Source of the DNA: an uncultured Syntrophobacterales bacterium
GTDB lineage: Bacteria; Desulfobacterota; Syntrophia; Syntrophales; UBA5619
Direction: 5' to 3'
Assembly: GCA_903903205.1 (NCBI GenBank)
Contig: CAIUXU010000268.1
Coordinates: forward strand, 1-5,682
DNA: 5,682 nt
In this document: in pieces, positions 1-5,455 of the stretch
Layout of the letters: each line of letters begins with the position of its first letter
Position numbering within the stretch: the first letter of the stretch is position 1
Notes under the pieces: generated by a model
What the model saw: only the letters and a program-made list of their open reading frames with translations
Databases searched by the model: none
What the model was told of the DNA's origin: nothing
Translations under genes and position numbers: made by a program

Positions 1-142
1 CCTGAAATATCGCCACATCAATATCGTTCGGATCTTCGGACGTGAGAAAAGAACCAAAGACGACAATCCTCTGTATCTCTTCCGCCCCGACCAGGCATCG
101 GACGACATCCTTCTTAATGGTCTCTTTATCCAGATGGGTCAT
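1..142 (-). CDS. MNT-type nucleotidyltransferase domain protein, partial (N-terminus only)
   Basis: The first 47 residues are visible, read leftward from an ATG at 142-140; the rest lies beyond the window edge. The fold is recognised from a short helix (about residues 4-24), a beta strand (IQRIVVF, 23-29), the GS motif at residues 30-31 and the acidic pair D40-x-D42 in PNDIDVAI. This is the signature of the minimal nucleotidyltransferase (polymerase beta-like) superfamily, where the two Asp residues bind metal. Family members are often antitoxins paired with a HEPN protein, or stand-alone NTases. The partner would have to be off the left edge, so the role is unknown. The start is supported by an AAGGAAGG Shine-Dalgarno-like stretch about six bases upstream of the ATG. 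The spacing of the GS and DxD motifs is normal, so the visible part looks intact. The superfamily is fairly sure; the biological role is not. Confidence 0.8.
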   Translation of the reverse strand, partial: MTHLDKETIKKDVVRCLVGAEEIQRIVVFGSFLTSEDPNDIDVAIFQ

Positions 143-305
143 ATCGCACCTTCCTTTTTCAAATCCAAATCAAGCCAAAATCAAGGTAGTATAGAGAACT
201 GGCAATGATCACTTTAGGTTTGTTAGCATTATCGGCATAATCAAAACTTCCTCGATTGGCTCAAAGCCCGTCCATCGGACTGCGAACGCCCGCCGATTGT
301 GTGCA

Positions 306-319
306 TGGTTACATAACCA
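306..319. promoter_or_regulatory. Operator-like palindrome over the candidate -10
   Basis: TGGTTA and TAACCA form a perfect 6-bp inverted repeat around a 2-bp centre (CA). It lies exactly over the -10 of the candidate minus-strand promoter, where a repressor dimer would block transcription. Size and symmetry suit a small dimeric DNA-binding protein. The regulator is not in the window and the assignment is inference. Confidence 0.3.
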
Positions 320-339
320 CGGCGCGCTTCATATGTCAA
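310..339 (-). promoter_or_regulatory. Candidate sigma70 promoter, minus strand
   Basis: Read on the minus strand, a perfect -35 hexamer TTGACA (339-334) is followed after 18 bp by TATGTA (315-310), a weak -10; a 17-bp spacing gives TTATGT, which is poorer. It would read leftward toward the nucleotidyltransferase whose ATG is at 142, leaving a leader of about 160 bases. The -35 match is strong and the -10 is only moderate, so this is a candidate. Confidence 0.35.
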
Positions 340-450
340 TGATTTCACTAACTCCTTGGAATCCGGGAACACCTTAAACTGGTTCCTGTCGGCAGAACAT
401 CAACCCTTCTGTTCATCCAACCCCCGGCGTCAACCCTGGGTTTTAAAATC

Positions 451-470
451 AATGCCGGCGCACCGGCATT
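451..470 (-). terminator. Possible intrinsic terminator after the yggT-DUF167 operon
   Basis: AATGCCGG (451-458) and CCGGCATT (463-470) form a perfect 8-bp stem with a 4-base loop. On the minus strand the stem is followed by GATTTT, a short T tract, as expected for a rho-independent terminator. Nothing similar follows on the plus strand, so a leftward-reading terminator is the better orientation. It lies about 185 bases past the DUF167 stop codon, which is far, and the T tract is short. Confidence 0.4.
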
Positions 471-654
471 CGGAAGCCTGCGATCTCATTAACGAATACG
501 CGACGATCCAAAAGTTTTGCTCCCTAAAAAAGAGGGGAAAACCGTCATGCAAACGCAGATCTTGGAGAGTTCGGAGAGCTTGGAAATATAAGCCTGGGCT
601 GAATATGCATCCTGCGCGTTCCCGTCTCTGCTTCCCCGAGCCGCGTCATTTACG

Positions 655-957
655 TTACAGAACCGGGATGCGGGCGGTGAGTTCTTTCTCTGTCACCCCT
701 TCCACGGCGACCGTTTTGGTCCGCGATGCATGACCCGCAATGATCGTCACTTGCCCTTTTTTAACGCCGAGCGTTTCGGCAAGAAGGCGGATACACTCTT
801 CGTTGGCCTTTCCCTCCACGGGGGGCGCTGTGATGCGGAGCTTGAGCGCGTCGCCCTGGATGCCCGCTACCTCGCTGCGCGATGCCCGCGGGACGACCCG
901 GATGCGGAAGACCGCGCCGGCGGCTGTTTCTCGAATCGATATCGGCGATCCCGCCAT
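655..957 (-). CDS. DUF167 family protein (YggU-type)
   Basis: A 100-residue protein of the DUF167/YggU family, small alpha/beta proteins of unknown biochemical function found across bacteria, archaea and eukaryotes. The hallmarks are all present: the VVPRASRSEV strand (residues 21-30), LKLRITAPPVEGKAN (38-52), the hydrophobic helix around RLLAETLGV (57-65), and the late GHASRTKTVAVEG segment (75-87) that follows the family's V-x-I-x-x-G-x-x-SR-x-K pattern. Length matches the family norm. The frame is open upstream to 1194, but that extension is antisense-like and lies over yggT in another frame, so the ATG at 957 is chosen. This start follows the yggT stop codon by only five bases and has a GGTGA element just upstream, inside the end of yggT, which suggests translational coupling. 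The family call is firm; the function is unknown. Confidence 0.92.
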   Translation of the reverse strand: MAGSPISIRETAAGAVFRIRVVPRASRSEVAGIQGDALKLRITAPPVEGKANEECIRLLAETLGVKKGQVTIIAGHASRTKTVAVEGVTEKELTARIPVL

Positions 958-962
958 CCCGG

Positions 963-1262
963 TCACCGGAAAGAATACGAAAACTCTGTCAGGGTCGGCA
1001 CCAGGAAACTCTGGAGGAAGACGATGGCGAGCAGGATGATCATGGGCGAAAAGTCGATCCCCATCCCATGAAGGGGGATCCGCCGCCGCACAAAGGCCAT
1101 CAATGGTTCCGTGACCTGGTAGAGAAGGCGGACGATCGGGTTGTAGGGATCGGGATTGACCCAGGAGAGGACGGCCCGGATGACGATGATCCACATGTAG
1201 AGGCTCAGCGCGATATCGATGATTCGGGCGACGGCGGCGATGAAATTTCCGAGGACAAACAT
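963..1262 (-). CDS. YggT family integral membrane protein
   Basis: A 99-residue membrane protein of the YggT family (homologous to Ycf19/CCB3 proteins of chloroplasts and cyanobacteria). Two hydrophobic segments are seen, at about residues 5-34 and 72-89. Between them lies the family signature SWVNPDPYNPIVRLLYQVTEP (residues 33-53), followed by RRRIPLHGMGIDFSPM (59-74). In other bacteria the family has been linked to membrane-associated processes such as cell division, assembly of membrane proteins and osmotic tolerance; the exact role is unsettled. The ATG at 1262 puts the first membrane helix at the very N-terminus, as is usual. The best purine-rich stretch upstream (AGGGAG) is rather far, about 13 bases, so initiation may be modest. 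It is the first gene of a tight pair with the DUF167 gene. In many bacteria it sits directly downstream of proC; here it does not. Confidence 0.92.
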   Translation of the reverse strand: MFVLGNFIAAVARIIDIALSLYMWIIVIRAVLSWVNPDPYNPIVRLLYQVTEPLMAFVRRRIPLHGMGIDFSPMIILLAIVFLQSFLVPTLTEFSYSFR

Positions 1263-1286
1263 GGTTTCTTTCTGACTCCCTTCATC

Positions 1287-1303
1287 CCTTCCGAGGCGGA
1301 AGG
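1287..1303. repeat. Small perfect hairpin in the yggT leader
   Basis: CCTTCCG and CGGAAGG form a 7-bp perfect stem around a 3-base loop. It lies 25 bases upstream of the yggT start codon, in the 106-bp gap after the hydrolase gene. No T run follows on either strand, so it is not a standard terminator. It could act as a leader structure or a processing point in a hydrolase-yggT transcript. Confidence 0.35.
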
Positions 1304-1368
1304 TGGAAAATGGCTGGTTTACGGGTCCACCAACGGCGGGCGCCCCATGCTGCGAGCGTCGCGCTTAC

Positions 1369-2148
1369 TCATGTTGGCAGCGAATTCACGAAATCGGTCA
1401 GGGCCGTGTTGAAGGCCTCCGGGTTTTCCAGCATGGCGAAATGTCCCGCTCCCGGGATCAGGGCGAGGACGGCCCCGGGGATGTGATCCCGGAGGTACTC
1501 GGACAGGGCGGGCGGCGTCATCTTGTCGTCGGCGCCGCAGAGGATGAGCGCGGGAATCCGGATTCCTTCAACCGCCTCGGTGATCTCCAGTTTGCTGCAC
1601 GCGAAGAAATCGCCGTAAATGGTTTCGGGGTTCGCACGGGAGAGATTTTCCGTGATGAACCCGGAGAGCCGTTCCCGGTTTTCCTTTGCTATCGAGAATT
1701 TGGCGGCCATGCCGATGATTGCGGCCGGATCTTTTTTCAGTCCCTCCAGGATGAGCGGGTTGACGGGCATCCGGACCCCCCCGCCAACAGGAACCACCGC
1801 TGCGGCCAGATCGCCATAGCGGATGGCGAAACTGAGACAGATGGCCGCGCCGAGGGAGTGGCCGATCAGGACCGGTTTTTCGATCCCGAATCCCTCCAGA
1901 AGCTTCTTTACCCACGCCACGTATGCGGAGACATCCTGCTCTCCCGGCCCGTCGGACTCTCCGTGCCCCGGCAGATCCATGGCCGCAATATTGAACATCT
2001 CCTGCAGTGGGGTGAACTGCCGGAGCCAATCGGTGTGATTCCCGCCGGAGCCGTGGATGAATACAAGCGTCTTCCGGTTGGCCCGAAAGCCACCGTCGTT
2101 CACCCAGCAGGCCAGCTTGCGCCCGCCGATTTCCCGAAGATCGATCAT
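1369..2148 (-). CDS. Alpha/beta fold hydrolase
   Basis: A 259-residue single-domain alpha/beta hydrolase of typical length. The oxyanion-hole motif HGSGG is at residues 32-36, the DLPGHGES loop at 58-65, and the nucleophile elbow GHSLG at 96-100 gives catalytic Ser98. The acid is most likely Asp208 in GADDKMTP (205-212), and His236 in the PGAGHFAMLENP segment completes the triad. The variable cap lies at about residues 125-185. With all catalytic residues present it should be an active esterase, lipase or related serine hydrolase; the substrate cannot be read from the sequence. There is no signal peptide, so it is probably cytoplasmic. The start is well supported by an AAGGGAGG Shine-Dalgarno (complement of 2156-2163) seven bases before the ATG. 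It is divergent from proC and 106 bp upstream of yggT on the same strand, so co-transcription with yggT is possible but unproven. Confidence 0.93.
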   Translation of the reverse strand: MIDLREIGGRKLACWVNDGGFRANRKTLVFIHGSGGNHTDWLRQFTPLQEMFNIAAMDLPGHGESDGPGEQDVSAYVAWVKKLLEGFGIEKPVLIGHSLGAAICLSFAIRYGDLAAAVVPVGGGVRMPVNPLILEGLKKDPAAIIGMAAKFSIAKENRERLSGFITENLSRANPETIYGDFFACSKLEITEAVEGIRIPALILCGADDKMTPPALSEYLRDHIPGAVLALIPGAGHFAMLENPEAFNTALTDFVNSLPT

Positions 2149-2183
2149 GGTGGTTCCTCCCTTGCAGGGTCTGAAACAGTTAT

Positions 2184-2246
2184 CCCGTTGCAGTCCTTCG
2201 AATTTGGTAACATGCCTATCACAACCGAGCCCGCTTGTGCAACGGG
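2184..2246. repeat. 9-bp inverted repeat in the hydrolase/proC divergent region
   Basis: CCCGTTGCA (2184-2192) is perfectly repeated in inverse orientation as TGCAACGGG (2238-2246), with 45 bases between. The pair sits in the middle of the 193-bp region between two divergent start codons, where shared regulatory sites are expected. The arms could be two half-operators bound by a looping regulator, or the edges of a small dispersed element. No regulator gene is present to decide between these. Confidence 0.4.
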
Positions 2247-2265
2247 GGAAATCGGGGGAGGGGGT
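2228..2265. repeat. G-rich tract, possible degenerate dispersed intergenic repeat
   Basis: A CCCG...CGGG hairpin-like segment (2230-2246) leads into three runs of five G (2244-2248, 2254-2258 and 2260-2264). The arrangement resembles the C-rich stem / TTGCAA-like core / G-rich stem elements scattered in many deltaproteobacterial intergenic regions. The resemblance is from memory of that kind of element, and a genome-wide comparison would be needed to confirm it. Only three G runs are present, one short of a standard three-tetrad quadruplex. Confidence 0.25.
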
Positions 2266-2284
2266 CAGTTTTCTTGTGTTGACA

Positions 2285-2298
2285 GAAAATGGAAAATG
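2285..2298. repeat. Tandem GAAAATG heptamer, two copies
   Basis: GAAAATG occurs twice head to tail, immediately after a TTGACA sequence (2279-2284) in the proC leader. The nonamer GGAAAATGG (2291-2299) occurs again at 1305-1313, in the yggT leader. This is short and could be chance. Confidence 0.3.
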
Positions 2299-2341
2299 GG
2301 CGAGGAAGAAAAAACAATCGACAGAACCAAGGAGACAGGAG

Positions 2342-3160
2342 ATGCTGAAAGGAACGAGAATCGCGGTGATCGGCGGGGGAAAGATGGGGGGCGCCCTGAT
2401 TCAGGGGATGATTGCTGGCGGCCTGGTGAATGCGGAGACCGTGACGGTGGCGGATACGGATGAAGCGAGGCTTGGGGAACTTGTCCAGAGTTTCAAGGTT
2501 CTTGTGACAACCGACAACCGGGAAGCGGTGCGGAATGCCGATCTGATCATCCTTGCCGTCAAGCCCCAGAACATGGCTGAGGTTCTCGCGGGGTTGACCA
2601 CCGCAATCAACCCGTCGGCGCTGGTTATTTCGATCGCAGCCGGAATTTCCACAGCCTTTATCGAGGAGCGTCTCGGAGAGGGGGTGCGCGTTGTCCGGGT
2701 CATGCCGAACATGCCCGCCCTGATCGGTGAAGGGGCGGCTGCCATCGCGCCCGGCAGCCATGCTACGGAGGAGGATCTGAAACGGACGCGGCAGATCTTC
2801 GCTGCCGTCGGGATTACCGTCGAAGTGAAGGAAGATCTCATGGATGCCGTGACAGGGCTCAGCGGAAGCGGCCCCGGTTACGTTTTTCTCATCGTCGAGG
2901 CCTTTGTGGATGCAGGCGTCCGGGTGGGATTGTCCCGGGAGACCGCTCTGCAACTGATCGCGCAGAGCCTCCTCGGGGCGGCAAAGCTCTGCCTTCTTGG
3001 GGAAAAGCCCCCTGCGGAACTCCGGGCCATGGTCACCTCTCCCGGGGGAACGACGCTCGCCGGGCTCAAGGTCATGGAGGATGGAAAGCTCCGGGAGGTT
3101 CTCATGGCGGCGGTGGAGGCGGCGACGAAGCGTTCCGCGGAGCTGGGCGGCCGGAAATAA
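2342..3160 (+). CDS. proC: Pyrroline-5-carboxylate reductase
   Basis: The 272-residue product catalyses the last step of proline synthesis, reducing 1-pyrroline-5-carboxylate to proline with NAD(P)H in the cytoplasm. The N-terminal Rossmann domain has the GGGKMGGA dinucleotide-binding loop (residues 11-18) after strand IAVI, an acidic end of the second strand (VADTD, 36-40) and the AVKPQ motif (72-76). The C-terminal helical dimerisation/substrate domain has MPNMPALIGEG (121-131), TGLSGSGP (171-178) and the P5CR signature VTSPGGTTLAGLKVME (231-246). Length is normal for the family. The frame is open back to 2057, but the ATG at 2342 is chosen because residue 7 begins the first Rossmann strand and a GGAG lies seven bases upstream. 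It is monocistronic or leads into the acyl-CoA dehydrogenase 88 bp downstream. The yggT gene often found next to proC is about 1 kb away and points in the opposite direction. Confidence 0.97.
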   Translation: MLKGTRIAVIGGGKMGGALIQGMIAGGLVNAETVTVADTDEARLGELVQSFKVLVTTDNREAVRNADLIILAVKPQNMAEVLAGLTTAINPSALVISIAAGISTAFIEERLGEGVRVVRVMPNMPALIGEGAAAIAPGSHATEEDLKRTRQIFAAVGITVEVKEDLMDAVTGLSGSGPGYVFLIVEAFVDAGVRVGLSRETALQLIAQSLLGAAKLCLLGEKPPAELRAMVTSPGGTTLAGLKVMEDGKLREVLMAAVEAATKRSAELGGRK

Positions 3161-3173
3161 CCCGACTTTTTAA

Positions 3174-3203
3174 TTGCTTGGGGTCCATGACCTGATGTAT
3201 ATC
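3174..3203 (+). promoter_or_regulatory. Weak candidate promoter ahead of the acyl-CoA dehydrogenase
   Basis: TTGCTT (3174-3179) and TATATC (3198-3203) are spaced by 18 bp in the 88-bp gap after proC. Each hexamer matches the sigma70 consensus at four positions. The location, about 45 bases before the start codon, is sensible, but matches of this quality are common by chance. Confidence 0.25.
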
Positions 3204-3248
3204 GGGTTTCAAGTGAATCGATCTTAATGTGAATGGAGGGAAAAGAAG

Positions 3249-4391
3249 ATGGATTTTGAATTCACCGAGGAACAGAAGATGTTGCAGGATATGGCCTACC
3301 GGTTTGCAAAGGCCAATTTCACCCCCGTGTCGCAGGAGTGCGACGAACAGGAGAAGTACACGCCGGAGATCCGGAAAAAGGCGGCAGCGAACGGACTTGT
3401 CGGGGCCTGGGTTCCGGAGGAGTATGGCGGCGCCGGTGCGGGCTGCCTGGGGAATGCCATCATCACCGAGGAGTTCTCCCGGGTGGATATGGGGATCGCC
3501 CTCAATGTCTCGGCGGCGACCTTCGGTTGCGAGGCGATCCTCCAGTACGGCTCCGAGGAGCAGAAGAAGCGCTGGCTTCCGCCCGTATGCAGCGGCGAGC
3601 AGGTGAGCGCCGGGGCGTTCACGGAGGCCAATGCCGGCACCGACGTGGCCGGTTACAAGACCCGGGCCGTCAAGGATGGGGACGATTATGTGATCAACGG
3701 CAGCAAGATGTTCATCACCAACGGCACCGTCTGTGATTTCATGGTGACGCAGTGCATCACCAACCCCGAGGAGAAAAAACACAACAGTTTCAGCCTGATC
3801 ATTGTCCCTGCGGATTCAAAGGGGATCACGCGGACCAAGATTCACGGGAAACTGGGAATCCGCGCAAGCGATACGGCGGAGATCGCCCTCGAGGACGTCC
3901 GGGTTCCCCGGGCGAATCTCGTGGGCAAGGAAGGTAACGGTTTCCGCGAGCTGATGCACTTTTTTGATACGACCCGCGTCATGGTTGCCGGTCAAGCCCT
4001 CGGCCTCTCCGAGGCCTGCCTGGAGACGAGCGTCAAATACGTCAAGGAGCGGACCGCCTTCGGGGCGCCGCTTGGCGCTTACCAGCTTACCCAGATGAAG
4101 CTCACCGAGATGGCGATCCGGATCGAGGCGCTCCGGGGCCTCGTTTATAAGGCAGCCTGGTTGATCGACGCGGGGCGTCCCGATTACACGCTGGCGGCGA
4201 TGGCGAAGTTCTTCGGCGGCCAGACCGCCGTCTTCTGCGCCAACTATGCGGTCGAGCTACACGGGGGCTACGGCTATATCGAGGAGTATCCCGTCCAGAA
4301 GTGGTACCGCGACGCCAAGATCCTCGAACTCTACGAGGGGACGAAGGAAGCGGAGATCATGACGATTGGCCGGTATCTTCAGACGCGGTAG
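3249..4391 (+). CDS. Acyl-CoA dehydrogenase
   Basis: A 380-residue FAD-dependent acyl-CoA dehydrogenase, full length for the family, which introduces an alpha-beta double bond into acyl-CoA and passes electrons to an electron-transfer flavoprotein. In order: N-terminal helical domain (residues 1-115), beta domain with AFTEANAGTDVAG (123-135), GSKMFITNG (151-159) and KLGIRASDTAEIALEDVRVP (201-220), then the C-terminal helical domain with RTAFG (268-272), ELHGGYGY (336-343) and YRDAKILELYEGT (353-365). Glu363 in YEGT is in the position of the usual catalytic base, as in medium- and short-chain enzymes. There is no signal peptide. The ATG at 3249 has a GGAGGG eight bases upstream. Chain length or substrate (straight-chain, branched or alicyclic acyl-CoA) cannot be read reliably. 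No ETF genes are in the window. The flavoprotein gene follows after 21 bp, so the two are probably co-transcribed. Confidence 0.95.
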   Translation: MDFEFTEEQKMLQDMAYRFAKANFTPVSQECDEQEKYTPEIRKKAAANGLVGAWVPEEYGGAGAGCLGNAIITEEFSRVDMGIALNVSAATFGCEAILQYGSEEQKKRWLPPVCSGEQVSAGAFTEANAGTDVAGYKTRAVKDGDDYVINGSKMFITNGTVCDFMVTQCITNPEEKKHNSFSLIIVPADSKGITRTKIHGKLGIRASDTAEIALEDVRVPRANLVGKEGNGFRELMHFFDTTRVMVAGQALGLSEACLETSVKYVKERTAFGAPLGAYQLTQMKLTEMAIRIEALRGLVYKAAWLIDAGRPDYTLAAMAKFFGGQTAVFCANYAVELHGGYGYIEEYPVQKWYRDAKILELYEGTKEAEIMTIGRYLQTR

Positions 4392-4412
4392 CTGGATGAA
4401 AGGAAGTTGTTT

Positions 4413-5447
4413 ATGAAGACGCGCATTACCGAACTTTTCGGTATCGAACATCCCATCATCCTGTCCGGAATGAGCTGGATCAGCGGTCCCAGGATGGTGG
4501 CTGCCGTCTCCAACGCGGGCGGTCTCGGCATCCTGGCGACGGGGCCGCTCAATGCGGACCTGACGCGGCAGGCGATCCGGGAGATTCGTCTCCTGACCAA
4601 AAAACCCTTCGGGGCCAATGCCTCCCTGCTGTTTCCGGGCGCCGCTGAGAATGCGAAGGTTCTTCTGGAAGAGAAAGTGCCGGTGATCAACTTCGCACTC
4701 GGCAAGGGGGATTGGCTGGTGAAGGCGGCCCACGAGTACGGAGGAAAAGTGGTCGCAACCGTCGTCAACGCCCACCATGCGAAACGCGCCCAGGATTACG
4801 GCGCGGACGCGGTGATTGCGACGGGGCATGAGGCGGCGGCTCACGGGGAGGCGGTGACCTCCTTTGTCCTCATCCCCAGCCTGGTGGATCTGCTGGAGAT
4901 TCCGGTGATCGCCGCTGGCGGCGTCGCCGACGGGAGGGGGCTGGCGGCAGCCCTTGCCTTGGGTGCGGAAGGGGTGGCGATGGGAACCCGTTTCATGACC
5001 ACGAAGGAGAGCCCCCTCCATGCCCATTACAAGAAACTTTCCATCGAAAAAGGGATGATGGACACCCTCTATTCCACCCGCTTTGATGGGCTCGGCTGCC
5101 GCGTGCTGAAGACGGACGCGGCAGAGCGGGCCCTCCGGCGCGGACTGGATCTTTCGGCGGCCTTCTTCAATTCCCGGGAGATCGCGGCGCAGTTGCGCAT
5201 GCCCTTCCTGAAGCTCTTTGTCGGCGTCCTCGCCTCCGGCTGGAAGAGTGCCAGGCAGTTGGCCTTCCTGGCAAACGCCTTCAAGGCGTTCCGTGTCGCC
5301 ACCGAAGAGGGCGACAGCGAGCGGGGCCTCCTCCCCGTGGGGCAGTCCACCGGCCTCATCCACGACGAGCCGACGGTAAAGGAAGTCATCGATCGCATCG
5401 TCGCCGAGGCTGTGCAGGTCCGCACGCGCCTCGACGTGGCCATTTAA
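4413..5447 (+). CDS. Nitronate monooxygenase / enoyl-reductase (FabK)-like FMN protein
   Basis: The 344-residue product belongs to the FMN-binding TIM-barrel family formerly called 2-nitropropane dioxygenase, which includes nitronate monooxygenases and the enoyl-ACP reductase FabK. Visible marks are HPIILSGM at the first strand (residues 13-20), SNAGGLGIL (33-41), ATGHEAAAHG (136-145) with a His at the usual active-site position (144), the phosphate-binding IPVIAAGGVADGRGL (163-177) and VAMGTRF (188-194), and a C-terminal GQSTGLIHDEPTVKEVIDRI (310-329). In many relatives the active-site loop reads GxEAGGH; here it is GHEAAAH, a variant that leaves the exact reaction open. An AGGAAG six bases before the ATG at 4413 supports that start over the TTG at 4407, which abuts the ribosome binding site. 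It sits 21 bp after the acyl-CoA dehydrogenase and 8 bp before the permease gene. Family certain; nitronate oxidation versus an enoyl reductase role undecided. Confidence 0.88.
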   Translation: MKTRITELFGIEHPIILSGMSWISGPRMVAAVSNAGGLGILATGPLNADLTRQAIREIRLLTKKPFGANASLLFPGAAENAKVLLEEKVPVINFALGKGDWLVKAAHEYGGKVVATVVNAHHAKRAQDYGADAVIATGHEAAAHGEAVTSFVLIPSLVDLLEIPVIAAGGVADGRGLAAALALGAEGVAMGTRFMTTKESPLHAHYKKLSIEKGMMDTLYSTRFDGLGCRVLKTDAAERALRRGLDLSAAFFNSREIAAQLRMPFLKLFVGVLASGWKSARQLAFLANAFKAFRVATEEGDSERGLLPVGQSTGLIHDEPTVKEVIDRIVAEAVQVRTRLDVAI

Positions 5448-5455
5448 TCTCACCA

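Larger units (their letters stand above)
143..654. other. Non-coding stretch of about 510 bp, no supportable gene
   Basis: No reading frame here has a plausible start, ribosome binding site and protein-like composition. The longest plus-strand frame (from a TTG at 356) runs into the antisense side of the DUF167 gene and has shadow-like composition. By eye the left half is less GC-rich than the rest of the window. The stretch contains a candidate minus-strand promoter and palindrome (306-339), a 5-bp-arm inverted repeat ATTAT/ATAAT at 228-241, the repeated octamer TCAACCCT (400-407 and 430-437), and a strong hairpin at 451-470. It may be the decayed remains of a gene, but no recognisable protein fragment survives. 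Confidence 0.6.

Noticed and set aside
228..241. ATTATCGGCATAAT as a Xer/dif-like or integron site
   Set aside because: Only 5-bp arms; the flanks do not match the XerC/XerD half-sites or the integron core.
356..733. 125-residue plus-strand frame starting at TTG 356
   Set aside because: No ribosome binding site, no recognisable domain, and its last 79 bases are antisense to the DUF167 gene.
958..1194. N-terminal extension of the DUF167 protein
   Set aside because: The extra 79 residues overlap yggT out of frame, are Pro/His/Asp/Arg-rich, and the family normally begins near the ATG at 957.
2279..2284. TTGACA as a -35 for proC
   Set aside because: No -10-like hexamer occurs 15-19 bases downstream; the following bases are purine-rich (GAGGAAG).
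2057..2341. N-terminal extension of ProC
   Set aside because: It crosses the hydrolase start and intergenic DNA, while the ATG at 2342 has a ribosome binding site and places the Rossmann strand at the usual position.
1303..2463. 386-residue plus-strand open frame antisense to the hydrolase and running into proC
   Set aside because: No domain recognisable, overlaps an intact catalytic-triad hydrolase and the start of proC in another frame.
3161..3206. CCCGA...TCGGG as a terminator after proC
   Set aside because: Only 5-bp arms separated by 36 bases and no proper T run after the right arm.
3102..3782. 226-residue minus-strand open frame over the proC end and acyl-CoA dehydrogenase start
   Set aside because: Begins inside one well-defined gene and ends in another; its proline run is only the antisense of a GC-rich Ala/Glu stretch in proC.
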